Made by a program: the position numbers and the translations under genes. A DNA stretch of 9,162 bases, from NCBI GenBank assembly GCA_003165095.1, contig PLSH01000306.1:147-9308 (forward strand), given 5' to 3'. The notes below the pieces were generated by a model. That model was given only the letters and a program-made list of their open reading frames with translations. It was not told where the DNA came from and did not search any database. This DNA is from Acidobacteriaceae bacterium (GTDB lineage: Bacteria > Acidobacteriota > Terriglobia > Terriglobales > Acidobacteriaceae). Shown here piece after piece: positions 1 to 6,635 of the stretch; the first letter of the stretch is position 1, and every line of letters begins with the position of its first letter.

Positions 1-1518
1 AGCTTCATGCGCATTCCCATGGGCGCATCGGACATCGCGCTGTCTGTCTATTCGTTCGACGATATGACGGTAGGCGAAACAGATCCGAGCCTGACGAACT
101 TCTCGATTGCCCACGATCAGGCTTATATTCTGCCACTGATACAGCAAACCAAGACGCTGAATCCCCAGATGAAGCTGATGGCCAATCCCTGGAGCCCGCC
201 GGGGTGGATGAAGGATACGTCTTCCATGATGGGCGGAACGCTGCTGATGACCGGCGCAAATGAGACGGCGTTCGCAAACTACTTCGTCAAGTACATTCAG
301 GCATACCAGGCAGCCGGCGTACCCATTGATTACATTACGCTGCAAAACGAACCGCTGAACATCACGACGGGTTATCCGAGTATGGGAATGAGTTCCAGCA
401 CTCAGCTAGCCTTGCTGCAGAACTATGTTCTGCCGGCGCTGACGGCCAATAACATCTCCACCAAGGTGCTTGTGTACGACCACAACTGGGACACACCGAC
501 TTATCCGGAGTCTGTTCTTGCGGGCCTGACGGTTCAGCAACTGACTCAAGTGGCCGGCACCGCCTGGCATGGCTACGCAGGCGCGCCCGGCGCGCAGCAA
601 ATTGTGCAAAACCAATTCCCGAGCTTGGGCTCATGGGAGACCGAACACTCCGGCGGCACCTGGGTCGCCGATCAATTCACTTCCGATTTTCTGGAGATCA
701 CCCAGGTGCTGCGCAACTCCGCCAAGTCCTATGTAAAGTGGAGCCTGGCTCTGAACGAGAACCTGGGTCCGAACCTTACGCAGAACGTCCCCGGCCTGGG
801 AGGATGCAATACATGCACGCCGATTGTGACGGTCAACAGCCAGACCGGCGCGGTCACCAAAGGCACCGAGTTCTACACGCTCGGCCAGTACAGCAAGTAC
901 GTATTGCCCGGCGCCGTGCGCGTCTACTCCAGCAACACGCCGGCTATCTGCAGCGTGGCTTTTGAGAATCCCGACGGCTCGATGGCGTTGATTGTTTTTA
1001 ACAACTCCAGTAACAGCCAGAGCTTTAATGTGCAGTGGGGCAAGCAGTCGTTTCCCTACACCTTGCCGGGCGCCGCCGCCGCCACGTTCACGTGGACGGG
1101 CACGGCGAGCGGTAGCACACCCCCGCTGGCGGCTACAGCGCAGATCCAGGGCTCCAGCTTCTCGAGCGAATCGGGGCTGGAAACCGAGACGACGGGCGAT
1201 GCGACCGGCGCATACGATCTGGGTTACCTCTCGCCTGGAGCCTATGCCGTTTACAAGAATATCGATTTCGGCACTGCGGTTAGCCAGGTCAATGTGCGCA
1301 CGGCCAGCGCCGGCAACGGCGGAACGGCTACGTTCTATCTCGATAGCATGACCAATTCGCCGATTGCCACGGTGAACTTGCCGGTTACAGGAGGCTGGCA
1401 AACCTGGACGAACGTTACCGCAACGGTGTCCGGCGCTTCGGGCGTGCATGACTTGTATGTCGTCTTTGGCGGATCGACGGCCAGCATCTCGAACGTCAAC
1501 TGGTTCCAGTTTCAGTAA
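1..1518 (+). CDS. GH30 family glycoside hydrolase with C-terminal CBM6 (5' truncated)
   Basis: Glycosidase of clan GH-A family 30 (glucosylceramidase / beta-1,6-glucanase type), probably secreted and acting on beta-linked glucans or related polysaccharides. The frame is open to the left edge. The motif RIPMGASD right after the first ATG (position 7) is internal to the GH30 barrel, so the true start and any signal peptide lie outside the window. Numbering from that ATG, WSPPGWMK (62-69) is a GH30 signature. QNEP (113-116) carries the presumed acid/base Glu115, and WETEHSGG (210-217) the presumed nucleophile Glu213. A CNTC pair (267-270) may form a disulfide. After the C-terminal beta segment and a Thr/Pro-rich linker (about 362-375), residues 376-503 match CBM6, with vRtAS, the GGWQTW aromatic segment and a terminal NVNWFQF. 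Both catalytic glutamates are present, so the enzyme looks intact apart from the window cut. The substrate cannot be fixed from sequence; GH30 subfamilies differ. The stop lies inside the convergent prmC gene. Confidence 0.9.
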   Translation, partial: SFMRIPMGASDIALSVYSFDDMTVGETDPSLTNFSIAHDQAYILPLIQQTKTLNPQMKLMANPWSPPGWMKDTSSMMGGTLLMTGANETAFANYFVKYIQAYQAAGVPIDYITLQNEPLNITTGYPSMGMSSSTQLALLQNYVLPALTANNISTKVLVYDHNWDTPTYPESVLAGLTVQQLTQVAGTAWHGYAGAPGAQQIVQNQFPSLGSWETEHSGGTWVADQFTSDFLEITQVLRNSAKSYVKWSLALNENLGPNLTQNVPGLGGCNTCTPIVTVNSQTGAVTKGTEFYTLGQYSKYVLPGAVRVYSSNTPAICSVAFENPDGSMALIVFNNSSNSQSFNVQWGKQSFPYTLPGAAAATFTWTGTASGSTPPLAATAQIQGSSFSSESGLETETTGDATGAYDLGYLSPGAYAVYKNIDFGTAVSQVNVRTASAGNGGTATFYLDSMTNSPIATVNLPVTGGWQTWTNVTATVSGASGVHDLYVVFGGSTASISNVNWFQFQ

Positions 1519-2338
1519 GCCGGGCGGCGATCACGCGCGGGATGCCGGCCAGGTCGAGGGCCGTCTCGATGTTCTGCCAATGGCTGGAGAACATGGCGGC
1601 GACGCGGCCGCTGGTGTTGAATCCCAGTTCCATGATGAGCCAGCCGCCGGGGCCGAGGACTCGTTCGGCGTCGCGCACGATCCGTTCGTAGAGCTCCAGG
1701 CCGGTGGGTCCGGCGAACAGCGCCTGGTGCGGCTCCCAATCGCGAACTTCGCGCTGCAGACCGGCTTGGTCGCCTAGCGGGACATAGGGCGGGTTGGAAA
1801 CGATCAGGTCCATCGACGAATCGGAGAAGGCGGACATCAGGTCGCAGGCGACAAACGATACTGGCGCGCGGAGGCGCTGGGCGTTCTCTGTGGCTACGCG
1901 GATGGCCGCCGGCGAGATATCCGTGGCCCACACGGCTGCTCCCGTTTCCAGGCGCAGGGTGACAGCCAGACAGCCGGAGCCGCAACCCACGTCCAGAATG
2001 CGGGCGGGGCGCGGCGCCAGACGCAGGGCGGTTTCCACCACGTGTTCGGTTTCGGGGCGCGGGATCAGCACGTCCGGCGTGACGCGGAAGTCGCGGCCGT
2101 AGAACTCCTGGCGGCCGGTGATGTACTGGGTGGGCTTGCCCTGCATGCGCTCGTGCAGGTAGCGGCCATAGTGTAGCCATTCCAGCTCCGAGAGTTCGTG
2201 CTCGGGATGGCCGAACAGGTATGCGCGGTCGCGATGCAAGGCATGCGCCAGCAGCACTTCGGCGGTGAGCCGCGGCACGCCGACAGTGGCGTCTTCCAGG
2301 AGCTTAGCGCCCTGGAGCAACGCGGTCCGGACGGTCAT
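1496..2338 (-). CDS. prmC: PrmC (HemK), release factor N5-glutamine methyltransferase
   Basis: SAM-dependent cytosolic enzyme that methylates the glutamine of the GGQ motif in release factors RF1 and RF2, raising peptide-release efficiency. At 280 aa it has the normal family length. The N-terminal helical release-factor-binding domain (about 1-85) ends in YITGRQEFYG (72-81). It is followed by VLIPRPETE (90-98), the SAM-binding loop DVGCGSG (116-122) and the catalytic NPPY (182-185), all hallmarks of PrmC. The C-terminal stretch WEPHQALFAG...GL is also typical. The ATG at 2336-2338 lies 5 nt after the prfA stop codon, so the two are almost certainly co-transcribed and probably translationally coupled; I see no strong Shine-Dalgarno. 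This is the usual arrangement in which RF1 and its modifying enzyme are made together. The 3' end overlaps the convergent GH30 gene by 23 bp. Confidence 0.96.
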   Translation of the reverse strand: MTVRTALLQGAKLLEDATVGVPRLTAEVLLAHALHRDRAYLFGHPEHELSELEWLHYGRYLHERMQGKPTQYITGRQEFYGRDFRVTPDVLIPRPETEHVVETALRLAPRPARILDVGCGSGCLAVTLRLETGAAVWATDISPAAIRVATENAQRLRAPVSFVACDLMSAFSDSSMDLIVSNPPYVPLGDQAGLQREVRDWEPHQALFAGPTGLELYERIVRDAERVLGPGGWLIMELGFNTSGRVAAMFSSHWQNIETALDLAGIPRVIAARLTETGTS

Positions 2339-2343
2339 GCGGG

Positions 2344-3423
2344 TTACGCCGGGACCGGGTCCGGGGCGCCTTCTTCCTTGAGCTTCTCGGACTGGTAGAA
2401 AGTGGTCAGCGCGTCGAAGATGGGGTCCAGCCGGCCTTCCATCACCATGTCCAATTGGTGCAGCGTGAGGCCGATGCGGTGGTCGGTGAGCCGGTTCTGC
2501 GGAAAGTTGTAGGTGCGGATTTTCTCGCTGCGGTCGCCTGTGCCCACTTGCTGCTTGCGCTCCTTGGCCAGCGCCGCATTCTGCTTTTCCATCTCCATCT
2601 CGTAAAGCCGGGAACGCAGCACGCGCATGCCTTTGTCGCGGTTCTTGATTTGCGATTTTTCATCCTGGCAGCTCACCACGGTGTTGGTGGGTATATGCGT
2701 GATGCGCACAGCGGAGTAAGTGGTGTTGACCGATTGCCCGCCCGGTCCCGACGAGCAAAACGTATCGATGCGCAAATCCTTGGCTTCGATCTTGATGTCC
2801 ACATCCTCGGCCTCCGGCAACACGGCCACCGTCACGGCCGAAGTGTGTACGCGCCCTTGGGTCTCCGTGGCCGGAACGCGCTGTACGCGGTGTACTCCGC
2901 TCTCCCACTTCATCTGCGAGTAGACCCGCTCGCCTTCGATAATGGCGATCACTTCCTTGTACCCGCCCACGCCCGACTCCGAGAGCGACATCACTTCCAC
3001 CTTCCACTTGTGCTGCTCGGCGAAGCGCGTGTACATACGGAAGATTTCAGCGGCAAACAGCGAAGCTTCGTCGCCGCCCGTTCCGGCGCGAATCTCCAGA
3101 ATCACGTTCTTCTCGTCGTTGGGATCTTTGGGCAGCAGCAGCACCTTGATCTCTTCTTCAAGCTCCGGCTCGCGCGGCGCCAGTGCGGCGATCTCTGCTT
3201 CGGCCATTTCCTTCATGTCGGGGTCGGCCAGCATCGCGCGCGCCTCGGCCAGCCCCTGCCGCACCTGCTTCAGCTCGCGGAACTTCTCCACCGGCGCCTG
3301 GAGCTCGCGCAGCGCCCGTCCGGCCTTCTGGTACTTTTCGTGGTCGGTTATCACCTCGGGAAGCCCCATCTGAGCGGAAAGCTCGTCGTAACGCTGCTCC
3401 ATCTGTTCCAAACGATCGATCAT
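2344..3423 (-). CDS. prfA: Peptide chain release factor 1 (RF1)
   Basis: Recognises UAA and UAG in the ribosomal A site and triggers hydrolysis of peptidyl-tRNA. The 359-aa length is standard. Residues 1-100 form the coiled N-terminal domain. The tripeptide anticodon PAT is at 184-186 within [14 protein letters not shown]; this marks RF1, because RF2 has SPF. The catalytic GGQ is at 228-230 in [17 protein letters not shown]. The region after GGQ ([14 protein letters not shown], then [13 protein letters not shown]) is the conserved RF1 C-terminal half. The ATG at 3421-3423 is preceded by GGAG (complement of 3430-3433) at 6-nt spacing, which supports this start. Gln230 is the predicted substrate of PrmC encoded immediately downstream. 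No programmed frameshift is expected, since that belongs to prfB, and none is seen. Confidence 0.98.
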   Translation of the reverse strand: MIDRLEQMEQRYDELSAQMGLPEVITDHEKYQKAGRALRELQAPVEKFRELKQVRQGLAEARAMLADPDMKEMAEAEIAALAPREPELEEEIKVLLLPKDPNDEKNVILEIRAGTGGDEASLFAAEIFRMYTRFAEQHKWKVEVMSLSESGVGGYKEVIAIIEGERVYSQMKWESGVHRVQRVPATETQGRVHTSAVTVAVLPEAEDVDIKIEAKDLRIDTFCSSGPGGQSVNTTYSAVRITHIPTNTVVSCQDEKSQIKNRDKGMRVLRSRLYEMEMEKQNAALAKERKQQVGTGDRSEKIRTYNFPQNRLTDHRIGLTLHQLDMVMEGRLDPIFDALTTFYQSEKLKEEGAPDPVPA

Positions 3424-3478
3424 GGCAAACTCCAGCCCCTCAAGAGGCGGCAGACTTCTGATTCAGGTTTTGTGCGGG

Positions 3479-3513
3479 AAAAAAGGCGCAGAACAAGTTT
3501 GGCGGCGGGCGCC
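3479..3513 (-). terminator. Possible weak intrinsic terminator after the toxin gene
   Basis: On the minus strand, in the 161-bp gap between the PIN toxin stop and prfA, GGCGC (complement of 3509-3513) can pair with GCGCC (complement of 3485-3489). The second arm is followed at once by six T residues (3479-3484). The loop would be 19 nt, which is long. A competing short hairpin, GCGGC-GCCC-GCCGC, overlaps its upstream arm. This may separate the toxin-antitoxin transcript from prfA, but the stem is only 5 bp. I see no convincing promoter for prfA elsewhere in the gap. Confidence 0.3.
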
Positions 3514-3584
3514 GCTAGAGAAGTACCGGGATGGGCTGGTGGAGAACCATTGCGCTGCTTCTATTCTATCGCGAAACGACGGCC

Positions 3585-4118
3585 CTATATAAAAGGATTG
3601 ACGATCTCGACCCCGTCGAATACCTGGCCGTGCTGCAGGTCTTCAGTCAACACAACGCGGCATCCGCTCCTCCTGGCGCAATGAATCACCAGCGCGTCCC
3701 AGTAAGAGATCCGGTGCAGCCGGTGGAAGTCGATTGCGGCGAGAATGTCTGCGGCGACCGGCTCGACGAGGTCGAAGCGAGCATAGGCTTCGACCTTGTG
3801 CCGGGCCACTCCGGGATCGAGACCGAGCTTCCCCGTGGCGTTCACAAAATACTCCTGCAGCACCTGCAAGGAAACCACCCCTGTTCGCTGCGCCTTATGC
3901 TCCAGGACCAGCTCCAACGCCCGTCGTTGCTTTGAGATGTGCGCAGGGTCGTCGCAGTAAAGAAGGATATTCGTGTCGAGAAAAACCCGTTGGGGCCGGG
4001 CCTCGTGCGCGGGTATCGTGACGACCCGCCTGCCGGACCTGGTGATGACCACCCGTTCTCCCTTTTCCGCCAACTTGATCAGGCGCGAAAGCTGCGTCTT
4101 CGGGCCCTCGGGCGTCAT
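3585..4118 (-). CDS. Phd-like antitoxin domain fused to VapC-type PIN ribonuclease toxin
   Basis: Predicted toxin of a type II toxin-antitoxin module; PIN-domain VapC proteins are Mg-dependent RNases that cut tRNA, rRNA or mRNA. Starting at the ATG at 4116-4118 the protein is 177 aa. Residues 5-39 (PKTQLSRLIKLAEKGERVVI, then TRSGRRVVTIPAHE) match the N-terminal DNA-binding half of Phd/YefM antitoxins. The PIN domain starts directly after, at RVFLDTN (44-50). All four PIN acidic positions are present: Asp48, Glu89 (LQEYF), Asp141 (YWDAL) and Asp160 (TEDLQHG), so the nuclease should be active. The Phd C-terminal toxin-binding tail is missing. Between the Phd and PIN parts there is no ATG, GTG or TTG in frame, so the PIN cannot easily be made alone. 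The chosen ATG overlaps the upstream antitoxin stop as ATGA; an in-frame GTG at 4130 is a less likely start. The fusion is seen directly; its consequences are inferred. Confidence 0.88.
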   Translation of the reverse strand: MTPEGPKTQLSRLIKLAEKGERVVITRSGRRVVTIPAHEARPQRVFLDTNILLYCDDPAHISKQRRALELVLEHKAQRTGVVSLQVLQEYFVNATGKLGLDPGVARHKVEAYARFDLVEPVAADILAAIDFHRLHRISYWDALVIHCARRSGCRVVLTEDLQHGQVFDGVEIVNPFI

Positions 4119-4357
4119 GGCCGCGGCCACTTCAGGCGATCTTCATACGCGTCTTCGCGGTTCCACTTCCAACCTTTCGAGTCGCCCTGCCCGGCAGTGC
4201 TCTCCAGGAACTCCAGGTCGCGCTCCAGCTGCTGGTCATCGCCCGCAAGATGCTGAAGGTGTTCGCGGATCTCCTGGTTGATGGTCCTGCCGGTGGCGCG
4301 AAGCTTTTCCCGCGCCCGCTCAACAAGCTGCTCATCGATGGAGAGCGTGATATTCAT
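4115..4357 (-). CDS. Ribbon-helix-helix (VapB-like) antitoxin
   Basis: Small 80-aa predicted antitoxin. The N-terminus MNITLSIDEQLVERAREKLR, followed by TINQEIREHL, has the beta strand plus two helices of RHH (MetJ/Arc/CopG) DNA-binding proteins (about 1-45). The acidic, aromatic C-terminus, including GWKWNREDAYEDR, resembles the toxin-neutralising tail of antitoxins paired with PIN toxins. It overlaps the downstream Phd-PIN gene by 4 nt (ATGA), giving tight translational coupling with the antitoxin made first. Longer in-frame starts (up to 4447) were rejected because they would place the promoter and the 30-bp palindrome inside the coding sequence. The start at 4357 lies 6 nt after the -10 hexamer and has no Shine-Dalgarno, so translation is probably leaderless. 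Autoregulation through the palindrome is expected for this family. Confidence 0.88.
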   Translation of the reverse strand: MNITLSIDEQLVERAREKLRATGRTINQEIREHLQHLAGDDQQLERDLEFLESTAGQGDSKGWKWNREDAYEDRLKWPRP

Positions 4358-4392
4358 GAACACAGTATATGTGCGCACATATACTGTGTCAA
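4358..4392 (-). promoter_or_regulatory. Near-consensus sigma-70 promoter of the toxin-antitoxin operon, leaderless
   Basis: Read on the minus strand: TTGACA (-35, complement of 4387-4392, 6/6 consensus), a spacer of exactly 17 nt (4370-4386), and TATACT (-10, complement of 4364-4369, 5/6). The discriminator GTGTTC is 6 nt long and is followed directly by the ATG of the antitoxin. With usual spacing, transcription would begin at or next to the A of the start codon, so the mRNA has no 5' leader. It is the best promoter match I see in the window. Confidence 0.85.
4360..4389. promoter_or_regulatory. Perfect 30-bp palindromic operator
   Basis: The half-site ACACAGTATATGTGC (4360-4374) is followed without a gap by its exact reverse complement (4375-4389). 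All 15 base pairs match, and symmetry ends abruptly on both sides (A at 4359, C at 4390). The palindrome covers the whole -10 box, the whole spacer and half of the -35 box of the toxin-antitoxin promoter, and ends 2 bp before the antitoxin start codon. A protein bound here would block RNA polymerase. The likely ligand is the RHH antitoxin, alone or in complex with the toxin; the Phd-like domain on the toxin is a second possible contact. Confidence 0.85.
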
Positions 4393-4418
4393 GTTCTCCG
4401 GCCGCTGGTGCGCAACTC

Positions 4419-6599
4419 TCAAAAACACTCAATCTGATCGCACGCATTCACTAGCGGCACCTGCAAGCTCGAATCGTGCTCTTGGTCGGAGTAAATCGTG
4501 ATTGTCGCCGCCTTGTAGTCCTCCGGCTTCGCCGTCATGATATTTGGCACAAAGGTCTGCGGATTGCGGTCGTAGAGCGGAAACCACGTACTCTGAACCT
4601 CGACCATCACGGTGTGGCCGGCCTTGAAAACATGGTCCACATCGTGGAGCGAGAACTTGTACTCGCGGATCGAGCCGGCCTCGATCGGCGAGGGGGCTGA
4701 GAAGCTGTTCAAATAACGCCCGCGGAAGATCTCCGCATTGGTCAGCAGTTGGTAGCCGCGCATTTTGGGATCGGCATCGTCGTCAGGATATTGGTCGATG
4801 AGCTTTACCACCATGTCGTTGTCAGTGCCCGTGGTGGCCGCGTAAATGTCAGCAATCACCTCGCCGGTGAGCGTTACATTGTGCTTGAGAACCGGCAACT
4901 TCCATACCGCAACGTCCTTGCGGTCCGTCACGAAGCGCTGGTCCTCAGTGAGCCAGTTGAACCACTGGGATCCCGGGCTATACGTCGGCTGGATGGGCCG
5001 GTGACGGTAAGGAACCGGGTTGGCCGGATCGCTCGCGTAGCTGGTGCGCGCATCGGCCGTGGCCGCGGTCCAATTCAGCTGACCGCTGCCCTGAAGATAG
5101 AGGCTGGTCGGCCCGGAGTCCTGCGGTGGAAAATGCGCGTAGTGCTTCCAGGTGTTCGAGCCGGTCTGAAAGCTGGCCGTGTTTTTGAGGTCGAATCCCG
5201 ACGGATTGCTGCCCGGCTCGTCCTTCAGGTAATGGGCAAAAAACTTTGCCTCGATCTGCGTGCGGAACTCGGTGCCGGTGTCTTCACCGTAGTCGAGATT
5301 CCCCAGATGATTTGTGGATGCGATCCAGGATCCATGCCGCCACGGCCCCAGCGCCAGAAAATTCTCGTGGTTTGTGTCGTGCGGCTCGAGCTTTGCGTAC
5401 TCCTCCTGCGGCCCCCACATATCTTCCTGGTCGTAGTAGCCGCCAACGGTGAGTGTGGGCACGGTCACCGTGTTGAGCCACTGCTCCACGCAGCGCGAGC
5501 TCCAGTTAGTGTCATACGCCGGATGGTCGAGGAACAGCTTCCAGGTCGGCAGTTTCTTCGATCCGGACTTCTTCGCGTCCTCGTCGAATGACCCGCGCGT
5601 GAGGAAATAATCGAAGCCGTCCGCCGGGTTGCCATTCTTGTCTTTCCCGTAGCTCACCTCGGTGTTCTGCTTGCTTGACTCCATCATCAGCACGTAATCG
5701 TAGCCGTAGCTCTGGCGGAACGTGCCGTTGTGAAAGAAGTCGTCGCCCATCCACACGTCGATCATGGGCGCCTGCGGCGAAATAGCCTTTACCGCCGGGT
5801 TTGGATCGATGCCCGCCATCATGGCCAGGAATCCCGGATAGCTTGTGCCGACGACGCCCACGCGTCCGTTGTTGCCGGGCACATTCTTCACCAGCCATGC
5901 AGCGGTGTCGTAAGCGTCGGTGCTTTCATCCACGGCCTTGTGTTTGCGGTGATCGGCAAGCGGCCGCATCATCACGAATTTGCCCTGGCTCTTAAAGCGA
6001 CCGCGAATGTCCTCGTCCACGTAAATGTATCCGGCACGAGCCAGCTCCGGGCGCTCCGCAAAGAACGATTTGCGGCTGGTCTCGTCGACCCCGTAAGGAG
6101 TGCGCTGCATCAGAAATGGCAGCGGCGCGGCAATGTCGGCCGGCTTGAGGATCACGGCGTGCAGCTTGACGCCGTCGCGCATGGGGATCATGACCTCAGA
6201 GCGTTGGTAGTCGTGGAAGAGGTGATGCACGGGGTTCCCAGTGCGGCGATAAATCGTGTTCGGATCGTCGGAAAACGTTATGCTCGCGCCGCGGCCGGAA
6301 TCATCCAAAGTAAAGGCGATGGTTCGCTTCGAATCCGGATAGCCGAACAGGGTTGCCGCGATGGGCTGCAACATGGTGGGAATCCAGCGCGCGGACTCGA
6401 CGGTCAACTTTCCGTCCTGTGCGTAGAAGCTGTATCCGAAACCTGGATCGGTCGGATCGGTGTACTCGCCGGCGAGCGCTTCAATCGGCGCAGAAGGCAG
6501 TTCGGCCTGGGAGGATTGCGCTGCGCGCGCGACGGAGTTTTGTGCTGCACAAAGTGGAGTCAGGAAAAGCAAAACCAGCGCGGCGCGAAGACGGGGCAA
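4419..6599 (-). CDS. Exported CocE/NonD (S15-like) serine hydrolase, alpha-amino acid ester hydrolase type
   Basis: Predicted periplasmic or secreted alpha/beta hydrolase of 726 aa. A signal peptide is visible at 1-19 (basic MPRLR, hydrophobic core, LCAAQ near the cleavage site). Residues about 35-125 form an extra beta-rich domain (starting LAGEYTDP) that resembles DUF3471-type accessory domains. The catalytic domain follows (about 130-460): nucleophile Ser253 in GTSYPG, Asp390 in GGYYDQED, and His422 in GPWRHGS. A C-terminal jelly-roll (about 480-710) is typical of CocE/X-Pro peptidase relatives. WMGDDFFHNG (283-292) plus Glu392 and Asp393 reproduce the carboxylate cluster that lets alpha-amino acid ester hydrolases bind a substrate alpha-amino group. 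Substrates could be amino acid esters, amides or beta-lactam side chains, or short peptides; this is inference. The start is TTG with a strong Shine-Dalgarno and an in-frame TGA just upstream. It lies 36 bp after the CDF transporter gene, so co-transcription is plausible. Confidence 0.9.
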   Translation of the reverse strand: MPRLRAALVLLFLTPLCAAQNSVARAAQSSQAELPSAPIEALAGEYTDPTDPGFGYSFYAQDGKLTVESARWIPTMLQPIAATLFGYPDSKRTIAFTLDDSGRGASITFSDDPNTIYRRTGNPVHHLFHDYQRSEVMIPMRDGVKLHAVILKPADIAAPLPFLMQRTPYGVDETSRKSFFAERPELARAGYIYVDEDIRGRFKSQGKFVMMRPLADHRKHKAVDESTDAYDTAAWLVKNVPGNNGRVGVVGTSYPGFLAMMAGIDPNPAVKAISPQAPMIDVWMGDDFFHNGTFRQSYGYDYVLMMESSKQNTEVSYGKDKNGNPADGFDYFLTRGSFDEDAKKSGSKKLPTWKLFLDHPAYDTNWSSRCVEQWLNTVTVPTLTVGGYYDQEDMWGPQEEYAKLEPHDTNHENFLALGPWRHGSWIASTNHLGNLDYGEDTGTEFRTQIEAKFFAHYLKDEPGSNPSGFDLKNTASFQTGSNTWKHYAHFPPQDSGPTSLYLQGSGQLNWTAATADARTSYASDPANPVPYRHRPIQPTYSPGSQWFNWLTEDQRFVTDRKDVAVWKLPVLKHNVTLTGEVIADIYAATTGTDNDMVVKLIDQYPDDDADPKMRGYQLLTNAEIFRGRYLNSFSAPSPIEAGSIREYKFSLHDVDHVFKAGHTVMVEVQSTWFPLYDRNPQTFVPNIMTAKPEDYKAATITIYSDQEHDSSLQVPLVNACDQIECF

Positions 6600-6607
6600 G
6601 CGAGTTA

Positions 6608-6613
6608 CTCCTC
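6608..6613 (-). promoter_or_regulatory. Ribosome binding site fixing a TTG start
   Basis: Complement of CTCCTC reads GAGGAG, followed by 8 nt and then TTG (6597-6599), the start of the CocE-type hydrolase. A TGA in the same frame lies just 5' of the start, overlapping the GAGGAG, and the next in-frame ATG would remove the signal peptide. TTG is therefore the start. Confidence 0.85.
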
Positions 6614-6635
6614 AAAGTGGACCAGAATATCTGAA

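Noticed and set aside
631..1449. 272-codon open frame on the minus strand within the GH30 gene
   Set aside because: Antisense shadow in GC-rich DNA. The + strand frame carries both catalytic glutamates and the CBM6 motifs.
2455..3684. 409-codon open frame on the + strand opposite prfA
   Set aside because: It is a shadow of prfA, which has complete RF1 motifs on the other strand. The translation is rich in His, Leu and Arg, with no recognisable domain.
4119..4130. GTG start four codons upstream for the Phd-PIN protein
   Set aside because: The ATG at 4118 forms a classic ATGA stop-start overlap with the antitoxin, and Phd similarity begins after it.
4390..4418. Terminator between the hydrolase gene and the toxin-antitoxin promoter
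   Set aside because: Only short imperfect inverted matches and no T-run, so read-through from the hydrolase gene into the toxin-antitoxin operon cannot be excluded.
4358..4447. 30-residue N-terminal extension of the RHH antitoxin
   Set aside because: It would translate through the near-consensus promoter and the 30-bp palindrome and overlap the hydrolase stop codon. RHH antitoxins of this type begin at MNITLSIDEQ.
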